Below, piece after piece: positions 11,696-21,030 of a DNA stretch of 64,000 bases (its first letter is position 1; the number at the start of each line of letters is the position of its first letter). The notes beneath the pieces are model-generated. The model saw only the letters and a list, made by a program, of their open reading frames with translations, made no database searches and was not told the origin of the DNA. The stretch covers positions 45,488 to 109,487 of the forward strand of contig NZ_QWEH01000017.1 of the NCBI RefSeq assembly GCF_003515705.1, in the 5' to 3' direction. The position numbers and the translations under genes are program-made. The DNA comes from Oceanobacillus profundus. GTDB lineage: Bacteria; Bacillota; Bacilli; Bacillales; Amphibacillaceae.

Positions 11696-12433
11696 TTGAG
11701 CGAAAAGAGAACGGAAAGAGATGTTTACGAAGCTATTTCCGATCAAACCCGACGGAGGCTGCTTCGTCTATTAGCCGATGCGGAAGAATTACCGCTATAT
11801 GAGTTAACCGTTCATTTCGAAATGGGTCGTACGGCAGTTTCAAAGCACTTGACAATCCTAAAAGATGCTGGTCTTGTAGTCAGCAGGAAGATTGGCAGAG
11901 AAACGCGTTATCGGTTGAATGCCACCCCTTTGAAGGAAATTCATGATTGGGTATCTTTTTATGAAGATTTCTGGAAGGAAAGAATGTTTAAATTAAATCT
12001 TTTATTGGAGGAACAAAAAATGAAAGCAGATGTATCATTAGATTTTCAATATACAAGTTCAATTGAAGAAGTGTGGAAGGCATTAACGGATTCGGAAATG
12101 CTTGCAAAGTGGATATGGGAAAATGACTTTAAGCCAGTAGTTGGACATAAATTTCAATTCCGAGCAGAGCCAAATAAATGGTGGAACGGAATTGTTGATT
12201 GTGAAGTGCTTGAAGTGGAAGAACCTCATAAAATATCTTATACGTGGGCAAGCCAAGGTGAGAACACAACTGTTACATGGACGTTGAAGGAAGGTTCAGA
12301 TGGAACTACTCACTTGCACTTCGAACAAGCTGGATTCAGTGAAGAAACAAAAGCCACCAAAGGTGCTATCGAGGGGGCAATATATAGCTGGACTAAAATG
12401 GGTGAGCAGCTTGGGAAAGTGTTGGATCAATAA
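11696..12433 (+). CDS. ArsR-type regulator fused to an SRPBCC (AHSA1-like) domain
   Basis: Residues 1-95 form an ArsR winged helix (ISDQTRRRLLRLLADA; GRTAVSKHLTILKDAGLV). Residues about 105-245 form an SRPBCC/AHSA1 lipid- or ligand-binding barrel (SIEEVWKALTDSEMLAKW). Such fusions probably sense a small hydrophobic ligand through the barrel. I choose TTG at 11696: it leaves 9 bases after the GGGG of AGGGGATGG, whereas ATG at 11687 touches it. No metal-binding cysteine pair is visible, so arsenic sensing is unlikely. The operators upstream point to autoregulation. Confidence 0.8.
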   Translation: MSEKRTERDVYEAISDQTRRRLLRLLADAEELPLYELTVHFEMGRTAVSKHLTILKDAGLVVSRKIGRETRYRLNATPLKEIHDWVSFYEDFWKERMFKLNLLLEEQKMKADVSLDFQYTSSIEEVWKALTDSEMLAKWIWENDFKPVVGHKFQFRAEPNKWWNGIVDCEVLEVEEPHKISYTWASQGENTTVTWTLKEGSDGTTHLHFEQAGFSEETKATKGAIEGAIYSWTKMGEQLGKVLDQ

Positions 12434-12568
12434 GCGTTATTGTCTTTCTCCTTGCCTTATATAAAATCTTAGACGGTCTAGTGGAACGGCCCGAACCATC
12501 AAAGGCTATCAATTATCCAATTACTAACATGTGTAGGGGTAGCTAATATTAAAAGGGGAGATAAGAAA

Positions 12569-13276
12569 ATGAGTTTTTTCAAAGATATGATAGCGGTGTT
12601 TAAGAAGAGAGAATTATTACTTTTAGAGCGCTATGAAGAAGCAGAAGGCGTGTATACCTTTCTGTTTGAAAAGCCAGATGATTTAACCTGGGAAGCTGGG
12701 CAACACGGTCTGTTTACTATTACGCATAAGAAAATAAAAAATGCTACGCGGCCATTTACCGTAGCCTCAGCTCCTGTAGAAAATGTTGTTAAATTAACAA
12801 TGCGGATTAAGGATAATCCAAGTGATTTTAAACAGGAAATGTTAGAACTCAAACAAGGAATGAAGATTAGTATAAGCGGACCTGTAGGATCATTTCACTT
12901 GGAAAATAACAGTCCTTCAATCCTCATTGCAGGTGGGATTGGCATTACCCCATTTCGATCAATTCTAAAACAAATAGAAGCGGAAGGAAGTCTCCATGAG
13001 AACCCAATACATCTGCTTTATCTAGATAGTGATAAATCCCATATCTTTAAAGATGAACTTGATGAAATTGCTAACTATCCTGCCATACATGTAACTTACC
13101 TTGATACAAGGGAGGACTTGCATCAGGAAATAAATCAGTTTAGCGATTTATATCAGAACAACGGTAACTATTTTATTGCAGGTCCAAAAACCATGGTCGA
13201 GTCTATTTCAAGTCATTTAAGAAATAACGATGTTCCCAAACGAAATATCAAAAAGGATGCCTTTTTTGGATATTAA
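12569..13276 (+). CDS. FAD-dependent ferredoxin/flavodoxin reductase-like protein
   Basis: The 235-residue protein is a minimal FNR-type module. The FAD-binding barrel shows RPFTVASAP and GPVGSF, and the NAD(P) domain shows IAGGIGITPFRSIL and YFIAGPKTMV. It has no [2Fe-2S] or haem domain, so it should pass electrons from NAD(P)H to a separate partner. It lies 135 bases after the ArsR-SRPBCC gene in the same direction with its own AAGGGGAG site. A shared role is possible but not shown. Confidence 0.8.
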   Translation: MSFFKDMIAVFKKRELLLLERYEEAEGVYTFLFEKPDDLTWEAGQHGLFTITHKKIKNATRPFTVASAPVENVVKLTMRIKDNPSDFKQEMLELKQGMKISISGPVGSFHLENNSPSILIAGGIGITPFRSILKQIEAEGSLHENPIHLLYLDSDKSHIFKDELDEIANYPAIHVTYLDTREDLHQEINQFSDLYQNNGNYFIAGPKTMVESISSHLRNNDVPKRNIKKDAFFGY

Positions 13277-13330
13277 TTAAAAATGAATATGAGCCCACAA
13301 TATGGTATCAATACAAAAATCCTATTTTGT

Positions 13331-13535
13331 TGAACTGCCCCCTGTCAAGTAGAGAGTGGAAATAATAAAAGGATTTATACGGCTTTAGCTCTATATTCAA
13401 TAGGGTTGAGGCCGTTTAGTCTTTCTTGATATCTATCATGATTGTAGAAGTAAATATATTTATCAATTGCTGTTGAGAGATCCTCAAATGTCTCATGATC
13501 GTTCTTCCCGTTGGCTAAAGCATCTTCTACAATTT
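13331..13535 (-). pseudogene. IS3-family (IS150-like) transposase relic
   Basis: Reading the minus strand from about 13535 to the stop at 13377-13375 gives ETFEDLSTAIDKYIYFYN, then HDRYQERLNGLNPIEYRAKA and the end. This is the typical C-terminus of an IS3/IS150 OrfB transposase. TGAACTGCCCCCTGTCAAGT at 13331 resembles an IS end. The rest of the element is missing: upstream of 13535 the frame breaks and no partner end is seen. Confidence 0.75.
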
Positions 13536-13731
13536 CAATTCATTATATATGTTGAGGTGATTACAGGGGTGGGAAAGGAACTAGTGTTGGTAAGTGATCA
13601 TAGGGAGGTCTTGTTTTCAGCAGGGAAAATGGATCTTAGATTCTCAATTGTTTTCATCAATCTTGTATGATATAGTGTCAACGGTACTTATTAAACGTAT
13701 TTAATAAGTCTTTTTATAGGTGGTGATGTTT

Positions 13732-14751
13732 GTGGAAGCTGCTTCAAAATCATTGAAGAGAGTAATTACTCTTGGTATTCGTAAATCTCTCTTAGAGCTT
13801 GGAAGTGCAACAAAGGCTGAGCTTAGCGGCAAGCTAGAAATTAGCTTTCCAACAATAAGTAAGTTCCTTGCACAGATGGAGAAAGATGGTGAAGTGATAG
13901 CAGTTGGTTTAGATGAATCAAGTGGTGGAAGAAGAGCAAAAAGATATACGTACAATTCAGAGTATATGCTTGGTCTTGCAGTCTTTATAGAGAAGGAAGA
14001 GACCTATTATACAATTTTCAATTGCTTAGGTGAAAAAAAGGAGCAAGGAAAAGCCCCAAGTGTACTAATAGATAATGGCATGAATTTATTAACACAACTG
14101 ATTGAAAAAATAATAACAACTAATTCTTCAAAAATTACTTCCATCGCTATCGGTGTTCCAGGGTCGGTTGATCATGGGAAGATTTTCTACATGCCAGGGT
14201 ATGAGCAGTTTCAAAATGTTGATTTGAAAACGTATTATGAGGTTTATTTTAATATTCCTGTTGTGGTAGAGAACGATATGAATGCTGTTGTTCTTGGGTT
14301 TAACCACCAAAAAAGAATGGAAAATAATCAGTCTCTTATCTATCTGTATTTTGGCCAAAATGGCCCGGGGGCAGGGTTTATGATAAATGGAGATGTGGTA
14401 AGAGGAAGTACGTTTTTTGCTGGAGAGATTTCGTTCGTCCCTCAATATAGTGAACATAACTTTGGGCAGGTACTAGAAAAGGGAATTGGACAAAAAAAGA
14501 GATTGGTCAATGAGGATGAACAGATTGATGCAATAAGCAGATTAGTAGCCTCTTTTGTAGCTATCATAAACCCACATACCATTATTTTTAGTGAGGATGA
14601 AATCGAAAAAGGGATGTTAAGTAAAATCGCCATCGCTAGTTCAACATATATCCCGTCAGAACATCTTCCGGAACTTACGGTGAGTAATTGGAAACAGGAT
14701 TATTTATTTGGGTTACAAAGGCTTTGCCTCGATCTTATGATAGCGAAATAG
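13732..14751 (+). CDS. ROK-family transcriptional regulator
   Basis: About 339 residues: an N-terminal winged helix (about 1-65, GSATKAELSGKLEISFPTIS) and a ROK sugar-kinase-like fold (AIGVPGSVDHGKI, ENDMNAVVLG, GAGFMINGDVVRG, AGEIS). The zinc motif CxCGxxGC expected after AGEI is absent, as are the clear kinase residues, so it is probably a regulator only. GTG 13732 is the preferred start because AGGTGG sits 8 bases before it, though ATG 13726 is possible. A maltose acetyltransferase gene follows 75 bases later. Confidence 0.8.
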   Translation: MEAASKSLKRVITLGIRKSLLELGSATKAELSGKLEISFPTISKFLAQMEKDGEVIAVGLDESSGGRRAKRYTYNSEYMLGLAVFIEKEETYYTIFNCLGEKKEQGKAPSVLIDNGMNLLTQLIEKIITTNSSKITSIAIGVPGSVDHGKIFYMPGYEQFQNVDLKTYYEVYFNIPVVVENDMNAVVLGFNHQKRMENNQSLIYLYFGQNGPGAGFMINGDVVRGSTFFAGEISFVPQYSEHNFGQVLEKGIGQKKRLVNEDEQIDAISRLVASFVAIINPHTIIFSEDEIEKGMLSKIAIASSTYIPSEHLPELTVSNWKQDYLFGLQRLCLDLMIAK

Positions 14752-14826
14752 GGATATGGACGTAGACGGAGCAAGGGACTGGATAGGTGCTTGATAATCA
14801 TTATAGTGGAAAGTAGGTCATTTAAG

Positions 14827-15387
14827 ATGAAAACGGAAAAAGAAAAAATGATAGCTGGAGAAATGTATAATCCCGCAGATTCAGAATTGGTAAAGGATCG
14901 TATGGAAGCAAGACGTAAGGTTAGGCAATATAATCAAACGTTAGAGACAGAGGGAGAAAAGCGAACAAAACTATTAGAGGGGTTATTTGGTTCGACAGGA
15001 GAAAATATCTATATGGAACCAAATATACGATTTGATTATGGTTATAATACATACGTAGGAGACAATTTTTATGCGAATTTTGACTGTACGTTTTTAGATA
15101 TTTGTGAAGTGCGTTTTGGAGATAATTGTATGCTTGGACCAAGGGTACAAATCTATACAGCAACACATCCGCTTCATCCAGTGGAACGAAATTCTGGGAT
15201 AGAAAGCGGAAAACCGATTACAGTTGGCAACAATGTATGGATTGGAGGAAGTGCAATTATAAATCCAGGAGTAACAATAGGAGATAATGTTGTGGTTGGA
15301 GCTGGTGCAGTCGTTACGAAGGACATACCAGATAATGTGGTAGTTGGGGGTAACCCTGCTAGAATCATTAAACAAATTGAACTATAA
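14827..15387 (+). CDS. maa: maltose O-acetyltransferase
   Basis: The 186-residue enzyme has an N-terminal Mac domain ([20 protein letters not shown]) followed by a left-handed beta helix of hexapeptide repeats, including [19 protein letters not shown]. The catalytic His is in TATHPLHP. It acetylates maltose or glucose with acetyl-CoA. Length matches Bacillus Maa. I start at ATG 14827 because homology begins there. It may be co-transcribed with the ROK regulator upstream. Confidence 0.88.
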   Translation: MKTEKEKMIAGEMYNPADSELVKDRMEARRKVRQYNQTLETEGEKRTKLLEGLFGSTGENIYMEPNIRFDYGYNTYVGDNFYANFDCTFLDICEVRFGDNCMLGPRVQIYTATHPLHPVERNSGIESGKPITVGNNVWIGGSAIINPGVTIGDNVVVGAGAVVTKDIPDNVVVGGNPARIIKQIEL

Positions 15388-15427
15388 GATTCCTTTTGCT
15401 TAACTAATCAAGTTCTTTTAAACAAGT

Positions 15428-15462
15428 GGTGCAATTCCATTCACAAGGAATTGTACCTTTAT
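15428..15462 (+). terminator. terminator after maa
   Basis: Arms GGTGCAATTCC (15428-15438) and GGAATTGTACC (15447-15457) are followed by TTTATT. Confidence 0.75.
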
Positions 15463-15569
15463 TAATATAATTTTCCTTACTTTATATAATACATTTTAAT
15501 ACGAATTAGTACCAAGTAATAGTAACAAGTGATAAAATATTGATGACACTATTATAAGGAGGGGAAACC

Positions 15570-16535
15570 GTGAAAACTCAAGTAACAGATCTATTCGGAA
15601 TTCAGTATCCAATCATACAAGGTGGTCTAGCTTATTTAGGTTATGCAGAACTAGCTGCTGCTGTCTCAAATGCCGGAGGACTAGGGCAAATTACTGCAGC
15701 AACATTACGTACGCCTGAAAATCTTCGGAATGAAATTCATAAATTACGTGAGTTTACGAACAAGCCTTTTGGTGTAAACTTTGCTATTGCAAAGTACAAC
15801 GGTGAATACGAGGAATTATTAGAAGTGGCAATAGAGGAAAAGGTACCGGTAATCTCTATTACTGGTGGTAATCCAAAACCTGTGTTAGAACGACTCAAAG
15901 ACGAGAATATTAAGACGCTTGTCCTTGTTTCAGGAGTTAGACATGCACAGAAAGCAGAACAGCTTGGAGCGGATGCACTTATTGCAGTTGGACAAGAAGG
16001 TGGAGGTCATTTAGGGCGTGACGATATTGGTACAATGGTGCTGATTCCTCGTATTGTAGACCATGTATCCATTCCCGTGTTAGCAGCAGGAGGAATAGGC
16101 GACGGCAGAGGTTTATTAGCAGCTTTTTCTCTTGGTGCAGAAGGTATCGTGATGGGGACTCGTTTTATTGCTACCCAAGAATGCGTACATGCACATTACG
16201 ACTATAAAAATGCGCTTTTACAAGCGCAAGAAACAGACACGGTCATTATTAAAAAATCATTAGGTGCCCCAGGACGAGTTCTTCAATCAGATTTTGCTTT
16301 AGAAATTATCGATCGAGAACATCAAGGAGCAACGTACGAGGATCTGAAAGATATGATTAGTGGCAAAACGAATTGTAGATATATTTATGATGGTCATGAA
16401 GAAGAAGGGTTTGGCTGGGCTGGGCAGGTAATTGGTCTTATCAACAACGTACCAACAGTACAGGAATTGTTTGCTGAGATGATTTTAACAGCAGAAAATA
16501 GTCTGAGCCGTATTCGTAATATTATAAGAGGGTAA
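15570..16535 (+). CDS. nitronate monooxygenase / 2-nitropropane dioxygenase-like flavoprotein
   Basis: This 321-residue TIM-barrel FMN enzyme has QGGLAYLGYAELAAAVSNAG at the N-terminus, GQEGGGHLGRDD with the likely catalytic His, and the FMN phosphate motifs AAGGIGDGRGL and GTRFIATQEC. It oxidises alkyl nitronates such as propionate-3-nitronate. The fold is shared with FabK enoyl reductase, but no fatty-acid genes are near, so detoxification is more likely. It starts at GTG after AAGGAGGGG. Confidence 0.85.
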   Translation: MKTQVTDLFGIQYPIIQGGLAYLGYAELAAAVSNAGGLGQITAATLRTPENLRNEIHKLREFTNKPFGVNFAIAKYNGEYEELLEVAIEEKVPVISITGGNPKPVLERLKDENIKTLVLVSGVRHAQKAEQLGADALIAVGQEGGGHLGRDDIGTMVLIPRIVDHVSIPVLAAGGIGDGRGLLAAFSLGAEGIVMGTRFIATQECVHAHYDYKNALLQAQETDTVIIKKSLGAPGRVLQSDFALEIIDREHQGATYEDLKDMISGKTNCRYIYDGHEEEGFGWAGQVIGLINNVPTVQELFAEMILTAENSLSRIRNIIRG

Positions 16536-16699
16536 TCCAGTAGATAATATTAATAAAATAAATGCACATAAATAAGGCGAGTGTATAATCATTCTCTATC
16601 TGTAAGGCTGTCCTAATTACGGACATCTTTTTTTTGTAAGCAGATATGATTGGACCAGTAACAAGCGGGCATCCGATCTAGTTATCCGTTAGGTTATAA

Positions 16700-16752
16700 A
16701 CCATTCAACTCCGGTTTAACAAAGTATGTGGGAGTTGAATGGTGTTTTTTTC
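16700..16752 (+). terminator. strong terminator after nitronate monooxygenase
   Basis: Arms ACCATTCAACTCC (16700-16712) and GGAGTTGAATGGT (16731-16743) precede a seven-T run. A second, weaker stem with a T run lies at 16604-16635. The rest of 16536-16851 is empty. Confidence 0.85.
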
Positions 16753-16851
16753 TAATTAGATAAGTTAGTTCATAAAGCTAGTAAGAAGCTATCAAAACAA
16801 CAGGAATTCTAACCTAGCCAAAACAATTACAGTTACTTCTTCTTGTAATAT

Positions 16852-18027
16852 TTAAAGCCCCTTCAAATGTGGATCCTTCCAGAACATCGTCATTACGAAA
16901 CCTAGTATAATCACAACTGCACTAAAATAAAAAGGGAAATTTATATCGATATCAAACAGCATACCTCCCAGAACTGGTCCAAACACATTGGCAAGCGAAG
17001 TGAAGAAGGAGTTCATCCCGCCAACAAATCCTTGCTCATTACCAGCGATGCGTGAGAGGTAGGTCGTTACAGCCGGACGAATAAGATCAAATCCGATGAA
17101 TACCGTAAATGTCACTGCCATGATTGTCCAGTAGGTGTTTACGAGTGTCATCGCGAAAACTAAAATCGTCGAGAATAGTAATGACCAACGAATGATATTA
17201 ACTTCCCCCATATATCTGGTTAATGGATCAAATAATAGAATCTGGAAGAGTGCACCGATAATTGCACCACCTGTAATGGCAATAGCTATATCCGACGGGC
17301 TAAATGCAAATTTATGGTCAACATATAGGCTGAATAAAGAATCAAATGCAGCTAAACCAAATGATGCTATGAAAATTACGATAAAGGCAATAAAGAACAT
17401 TGGCTTTAACATTTTCTTTAAGCTGTTCTTTCCAGCTAATGGTGATTCATCCAACGTGTCTTCTGCTTTAGAGCTAGGCTCCTTCAATGTGAAAATGGAT
17501 AAAATCGCGACTACAAAAGCAAAAGCAGCGGCTGAAAAAAATGGAACTCTTGTACCGATTTCCGCCAAAAATCCGCCGATGCCAGGCCCGATTATAAAAC
17601 CGGTGTTAATTGCTGCAGACATATAGCCAAGTGCTTTTGGGCGTTTCTCTATTGTGGTAACGTCGGCAATAAATGCCGTCACAGCAGGCATGATAAAAGC
17701 ACCACTTACGCCACCTAAAATACGTGATATAAATAGAACTTCTATTGTTTTTCCCAGCCCGAATAATAGTTCGGAAAAACTGAAAATAAATAAACCGATC
17801 ACAATCATAATTTTCCGGCCGAATTTATCAGCCGCTTTTCCAGCAAATGGAGAAAAAATTAATTGTGTTAAAGCAAATGCTGCGGTTAAATAGCCAACAA
17901 CGGTACCACTAATATTTAACTCATTCATTATTGTTGGCAGTACAGGTATAACTAAACTGATTCCTAAAAAGACAAAAAATATGTTCATAAGTAGTATGGC
18001 TAATGTCATTTCTTTTCTCTTCTTCAT
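16852..18027 (-). CDS. MFS multidrug exporter (Bmr/NorA/LmrP type)
   Basis: The 391-residue protein has 12 predicted membrane helices. It carries the MFS motif A between helices 2 and 3 (GKAADKFGRKIMI) and the drug-antiporter motif C in helix 5 (GPGIGGFLAE). It should export hydrophobic drugs with proton antiport. It is a single gene, and no local regulator is next to it. Confidence 0.83.
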   Translation of the reverse strand: MKKRKEMTLAILLMNIFFVFLGISLVIPVLPTIMNELNISGTVVGYLTAAFALTQLIFSPFAGKAADKFGRKIMIVIGLFIFSFSELLFGLGKTIEVLFISRILGGVSGAFIMPAVTAFIADVTTIEKRPKALGYMSAAINTGFIIGPGIGGFLAEIGTRVPFFSAAAFAFVVAILSIFTLKEPSSKAEDTLDESPLAGKNSLKKMLKPMFFIAFIVIFIASFGLAAFDSLFSLYVDHKFAFSPSDIAIAITGGAIIGALFQILLFDPLTRYMGEVNIIRWSLLFSTILVFAMTLVNTYWTIMAVTFTVFIGFDLIRPAVTTYLSRIAGNEQGFVGGMNSFFTSLANVFGPVLGGMLFDIDINFPFYFSAVVIILGFVMTMFWKDPHLKGL

Positions 18028-18225
18028 CTTATGTCACCTATATTCTTTTCCTAAGTAATATTAGAATTCTACTCTTTTTCCCTCATACATGCAATCTTTA
18101 TTTTTCGATTTTTGTTTCGTGTACATACCCACTCTATTTAATAAAAAAGTGGATTGCAATTAAACTTCTTTTAACTCTTGATATTAGGTTTTAACTATCA
18201 ATTATCTGCATGATTATAATTTAAC

Positions 18226-18268
18226 TTAACAAACAATTTACAGTTAATTAATATAATTCTGTTAAAAT
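18226..18268 (+). promoter_or_regulatory. putative PhoP box before the phn operon
   Basis: TTAACA (18226), TTTACA (18237) and TTAATA (18248) repeat exactly every 11 bases, the layout of the Bacillus PhoP response-regulator site. TAAAAT (18263-18268) could be the -10 element, putting the first two repeats over the -35 region. This predicts induction by phosphate starvation. Confidence 0.6.
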
Positions 18269-18299
18269 TATCGGTATTAAGGCTTAGGAGGATTGTTAC

Positions 18300-19370
18300 A
18301 TGAAGAAAGTTATTTTATTTGCTGCAACATTACTATTTGCAGTAGTTTTAGCAGCTTGTGGTGATCAGACGGAAGAAAGTGATGCTTCTACAGAAGGCGC
18401 TAATTCTAGTGATACAACAGAAAATGAATCTATTGAAAAATTGTCCATTGGATTTGTACCTTCTCGTGAACCAGAGGAAATTATTACTGCTACAGAACCG
18501 TTAAAGGAGTTATTAACAGAAGAGCTATCTGGCTTAGGATATGACATAGGTGAAATTGAAATAAATGTAGGTACAAATTATGAGGCAGTTGGAGAAGCAC
18601 TCTCAGCCGGAACAACGGATATTGGATTTATTCCAGGCGGTACATATGTATTGTATGATGACGGTGCTGAAGTTATATTAACAGCAACACGTGCAGGTTT
18701 AAGCAATGACTCGGATAACGCTGCAGATTGGAATGAAAATGAACCAACAGAACCAACGGATGAACAAACAACTTCATATCGTGCATTATTAATTGCTGGT
18801 CCATCAGAGAACGGACAAGCTTTAGCCGAGAAAGTAAATAATGGGGAAGAGCTGACATTTGAAGATGTAGATAATGCGACTTGGAATGTGATGTCATCGT
18901 CATCTCCAGCGGGTTACATTTACCCTGCATTATGGTTGCAAGAAAACTTTAATAAGACAATTACGGACTTATCAAAAGCGGTACAAGCTGATTCATATGG
19001 AAGTGCATTTGCTCGTTTAGCTACCGGACAAACAGATGTATTAGTTACGTATGCAGATGCACGTCGTGACTTTGTAGACACATGGACGACGGAATACGGT
19101 CGTGACGCTGATATCTGGGAAGAAACAGATGTCATTGGTGTTATGCCAGCAATCTATAATGACACTATTAGTGTGAGCAAAAACTCTGAAATAATGAATG
19201 ATGATTTGAAAGCAGCATTAAAGAAAGCATTTATGAATATTGGAGAATCAGAAGAGGGAAAAGAAGTTATTGCGATCTACAGTCATGAAGGGTATCAAGA
19301 AGCGACAGATGAAGACTATGATAATGAACGAAAGGCCCAGGAAATTGTGCAGCAAGTAGGGTCAAACTAA
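18300..19370 (+). CDS. phnD: phosphonate/phosphite ABC transporter substrate-binding lipoprotein
   Basis: The 356-residue lipoprotein has a signal peptide ending in the lipobox LAAC with Cys20, so it is anchored to the outer membrane face. A low-complexity acidic linker (about 22-42) precedes the PhnD-type fold (LSIGFVPSREPEEI, IGFIPGGTYVL, GSAFARLATGQTDVL). It captures phosphonate or phosphite and delivers it to PhnCE. No C-P lyase or phosphite dehydrogenase genes are present here, so the substrate is open. Its own weak terminator follows, as is usual when the binding protein must be made in excess. Confidence 0.85.
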   Translation: MKKVILFAATLLFAVVLAACGDQTEESDASTEGANSSDTTENESIEKLSIGFVPSREPEEIITATEPLKELLTEELSGLGYDIGEIEINVGTNYEAVGEALSAGTTDIGFIPGGTYVLYDDGAEVILTATRAGLSNDSDNAADWNENEPTEPTDEQTTSYRALLIAGPSENGQALAEKVNNGEELTFEDVDNATWNVMSSSSPAGYIYPALWLQENFNKTITDLSKAVQADSYGSAFARLATGQTDVLVTYADARRDFVDTWTTEYGRDADIWEETDVIGVMPAIYNDTISVSKNSEIMNDDLKAALKKAFMNIGESEEGKEVIAIYSHEGYQEATDEDYDNERKAQEIVQQVGSN

Positions 19371-19395
19371 GGATCAGAATGCAAATAGAATGATA

Positions 19396-19433
19396 GAAAA
19401 ATGAGAACGTTATTCTATGTTCTCATTTTTTTC
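19396..19433 (+). terminator. intra-operon terminator between phnD and phnC
   Basis: AATGAGAAC and GTTCTCATT arms are followed by a seven-T run. The downstream genes lie in the same direction, so it probably lowers their expression relative to phnD. Confidence 0.75.
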
Positions 19434-19451
19434 TAGGATTGGAGTATCATC

Positions 19452-20237
19452 ATGATTGAATTTAAACAAGTCCACAAACAATATCCCGATGGTTTATTGG
19501 CGTTAAAGGATATTGATCTTCAGATCGATCAAGGAGAATATGTAGCTATTATTGGGCTTTCAGGCGCTGGGAAATCGACGTTACTGCGTTGCGTTAATCG
19601 TATGCACGATATATCAAGCGGCTCTTTGAAGGTAGACGATGTCGAAATCAGCACATTAAGAGGAAAGGGAATACGCCAATTGCGTCGCAGCATTGGAATG
19701 ATTTTTCAGTCATTTAACTTAGTCACCCGTATCTCGGTTATGAAAAACGTGCTTGTTTCTTTTGTTCCTGGAATACCTTTATGGAGAAAGGTGCTAGGTG
19801 TGTTTACAGAACAAGAGAAAAAACAGGCGTTAATCGCACTTGATCGGGTTGGTATTTTAGATAAGGCATTCGTTAGGGTTGATCAATTGTCAGGCGGACA
19901 GCAACAGCGTGTAGCTCTCGCACGTACACTTGCGCAAAACCCCAAAATTATTTTAGCTGATGAGCCTGTGGCATCACTTGATCCAGTAACTGCAAATCAA
20001 GTAATGGGAGACTTCAGGCGAATTAATCAGGAACTTCATATGACCGTTATCATGAACATTCATCATGTCGAATTAGCACTGGAATATGCGAGTCGAATTA
20101 TTGGCATACGTGCTGGAGAAATTGTCTATGATGGACGAACAGAGGATGTAACAGACGAGATTTTAGAACAGATTTATAAAGGGTCTGTTGAAAAAGGGGA
20201 GGACATTGCCCATGCTCGCGAAGCTGTTACCAACTAA
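19452..20237 (+). CDS. phnC: phosphonate ABC transporter ATP-binding protein
   Basis: The 261-residue ATPase has Walker A GLSGAGKST, Q-loop MIFQSFNLV, signature LSGGQQQRVALARTL, Walker B IILADEP and the His switch NIHH. Layout and length match PhnC. Its 3' end overlaps the start of the next gene by 26 bases, which implies translational coupling. Confidence 0.9.
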   Translation: MIEFKQVHKQYPDGLLALKDIDLQIDQGEYVAIIGLSGAGKSTLLRCVNRMHDISSGSLKVDDVEISTLRGKGIRQLRRSIGMIFQSFNLVTRISVMKNVLVSFVPGIPLWRKVLGVFTEQEKKQALIALDRVGILDKAFVRVDQLSGGQQQRVALARTLAQNPKIILADEPVASLDPVTANQVMGDFRRINQELHMTVIMNIHHVELALEYASRIIGIRAGEIVYDGRTEDVTDEILEQIYKGSVEKGEDIAHAREAVTN

Positions 20238-21020
20238 GAAATTAACACTTCCAAATGGAAAAGTAGTAGTGGAAAGGAGGTCCATGACGCCCGTTATTAT
20301 TCTGCTTTTACTCGGATTTTCCTACTGGTCTATTCAAATTACGGGGTTCGATCTTGAAATTCTAATCACTAGAATCCGCCAGTTCTTTGTCATTATACAA
20401 GAGATGCTTTCACCAACATGGGCTTATGTTCCGCACATTTGGAAGCCATTATTAGATACTATTAAAATGTCACTACTTGGATCACTTTTAGGTGCCATTT
20501 CTGCATTGCCGTTAGCGATACTTGCAGCAAGTAATATTGCGAAGGCAGCCTGGATTTCATCTGCAACCAAATTTGCCCTAAGCTTATTGCGCACACTTCC
20601 AACATTGATTGTTGCTCTTATTGCTACCTATATTTTCGGACTTGGAACGTTTGCGGGAACAGTTGCAATTTACTTATTTACAATCGCATATGTAGGCAAA
20701 TTACTATACGAGCAAATAGAGAATGTCATGCATATGAGGCGATGCATTCGATGGGTTTAACAACAATCCAATCATTTCGGTATGCTATTTTCCCGCAAAT
20801 ACTACCGAATTATTTATCGACTTCCTTGTTTTGTTTTGAGGGAAATGTTCGTTACGCAGCTATTTTAGGGTACGTTGGAGCAGGTGGTATTGGACTGCTG
20901 CTAAATGAAAGTCTTGGATGGCGAAACTACGCAAATGTAGGCATGATTTTACTGATGCTAGTTGTTGTTGTCTATTTGATTGAATCGATTAGTGAACATT
21001 ACCGAAAGAAATTAAAGTAG
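20212..21020 (+). pseudogene. phnE: phosphonate ABC permease PhnE, frameshifted
   Basis: The first frame starts at ATG 20212 (GGGGAGG 9 bases upstream) and reads a normal permease up to KLLYEQIENV, then switches to nonsense and stops at 20760. The next frame continues exactly with AYEAMHSMGLTTIQSFRYA and runs to 21020 with the EAA-loop and the GYVGAGGIG motif. Inserting one base after 20727 (GTC-G-ATGCATAT) restores NVDAYEAMHSMG. This is a single-base deletion or a sequencing error. Without this subunit the transporter may fail unless PhnE2 forms a homodimer. Confidence 0.85.
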
Positions 21021-21030
21021 GAGATTACAT

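Noticed and set aside
13467..13670. A 67-codon + frame across the IS relic
   Set aside because: It is antisense to the transposase remnant and runs into unrelated DNA; no supporting motif.
16980..17900. Long + strand frames opposite the MFS gene
   Set aside because: They are antisense shadows of the exporter gene, lack ribosome sites and show no family pattern.
20720..20770. Programmed frameshift in phnE
   Set aside because: No slippery heptamer or downstream pseudoknot is visible, and the family does not use recoding; a one-base deletion explains it better.
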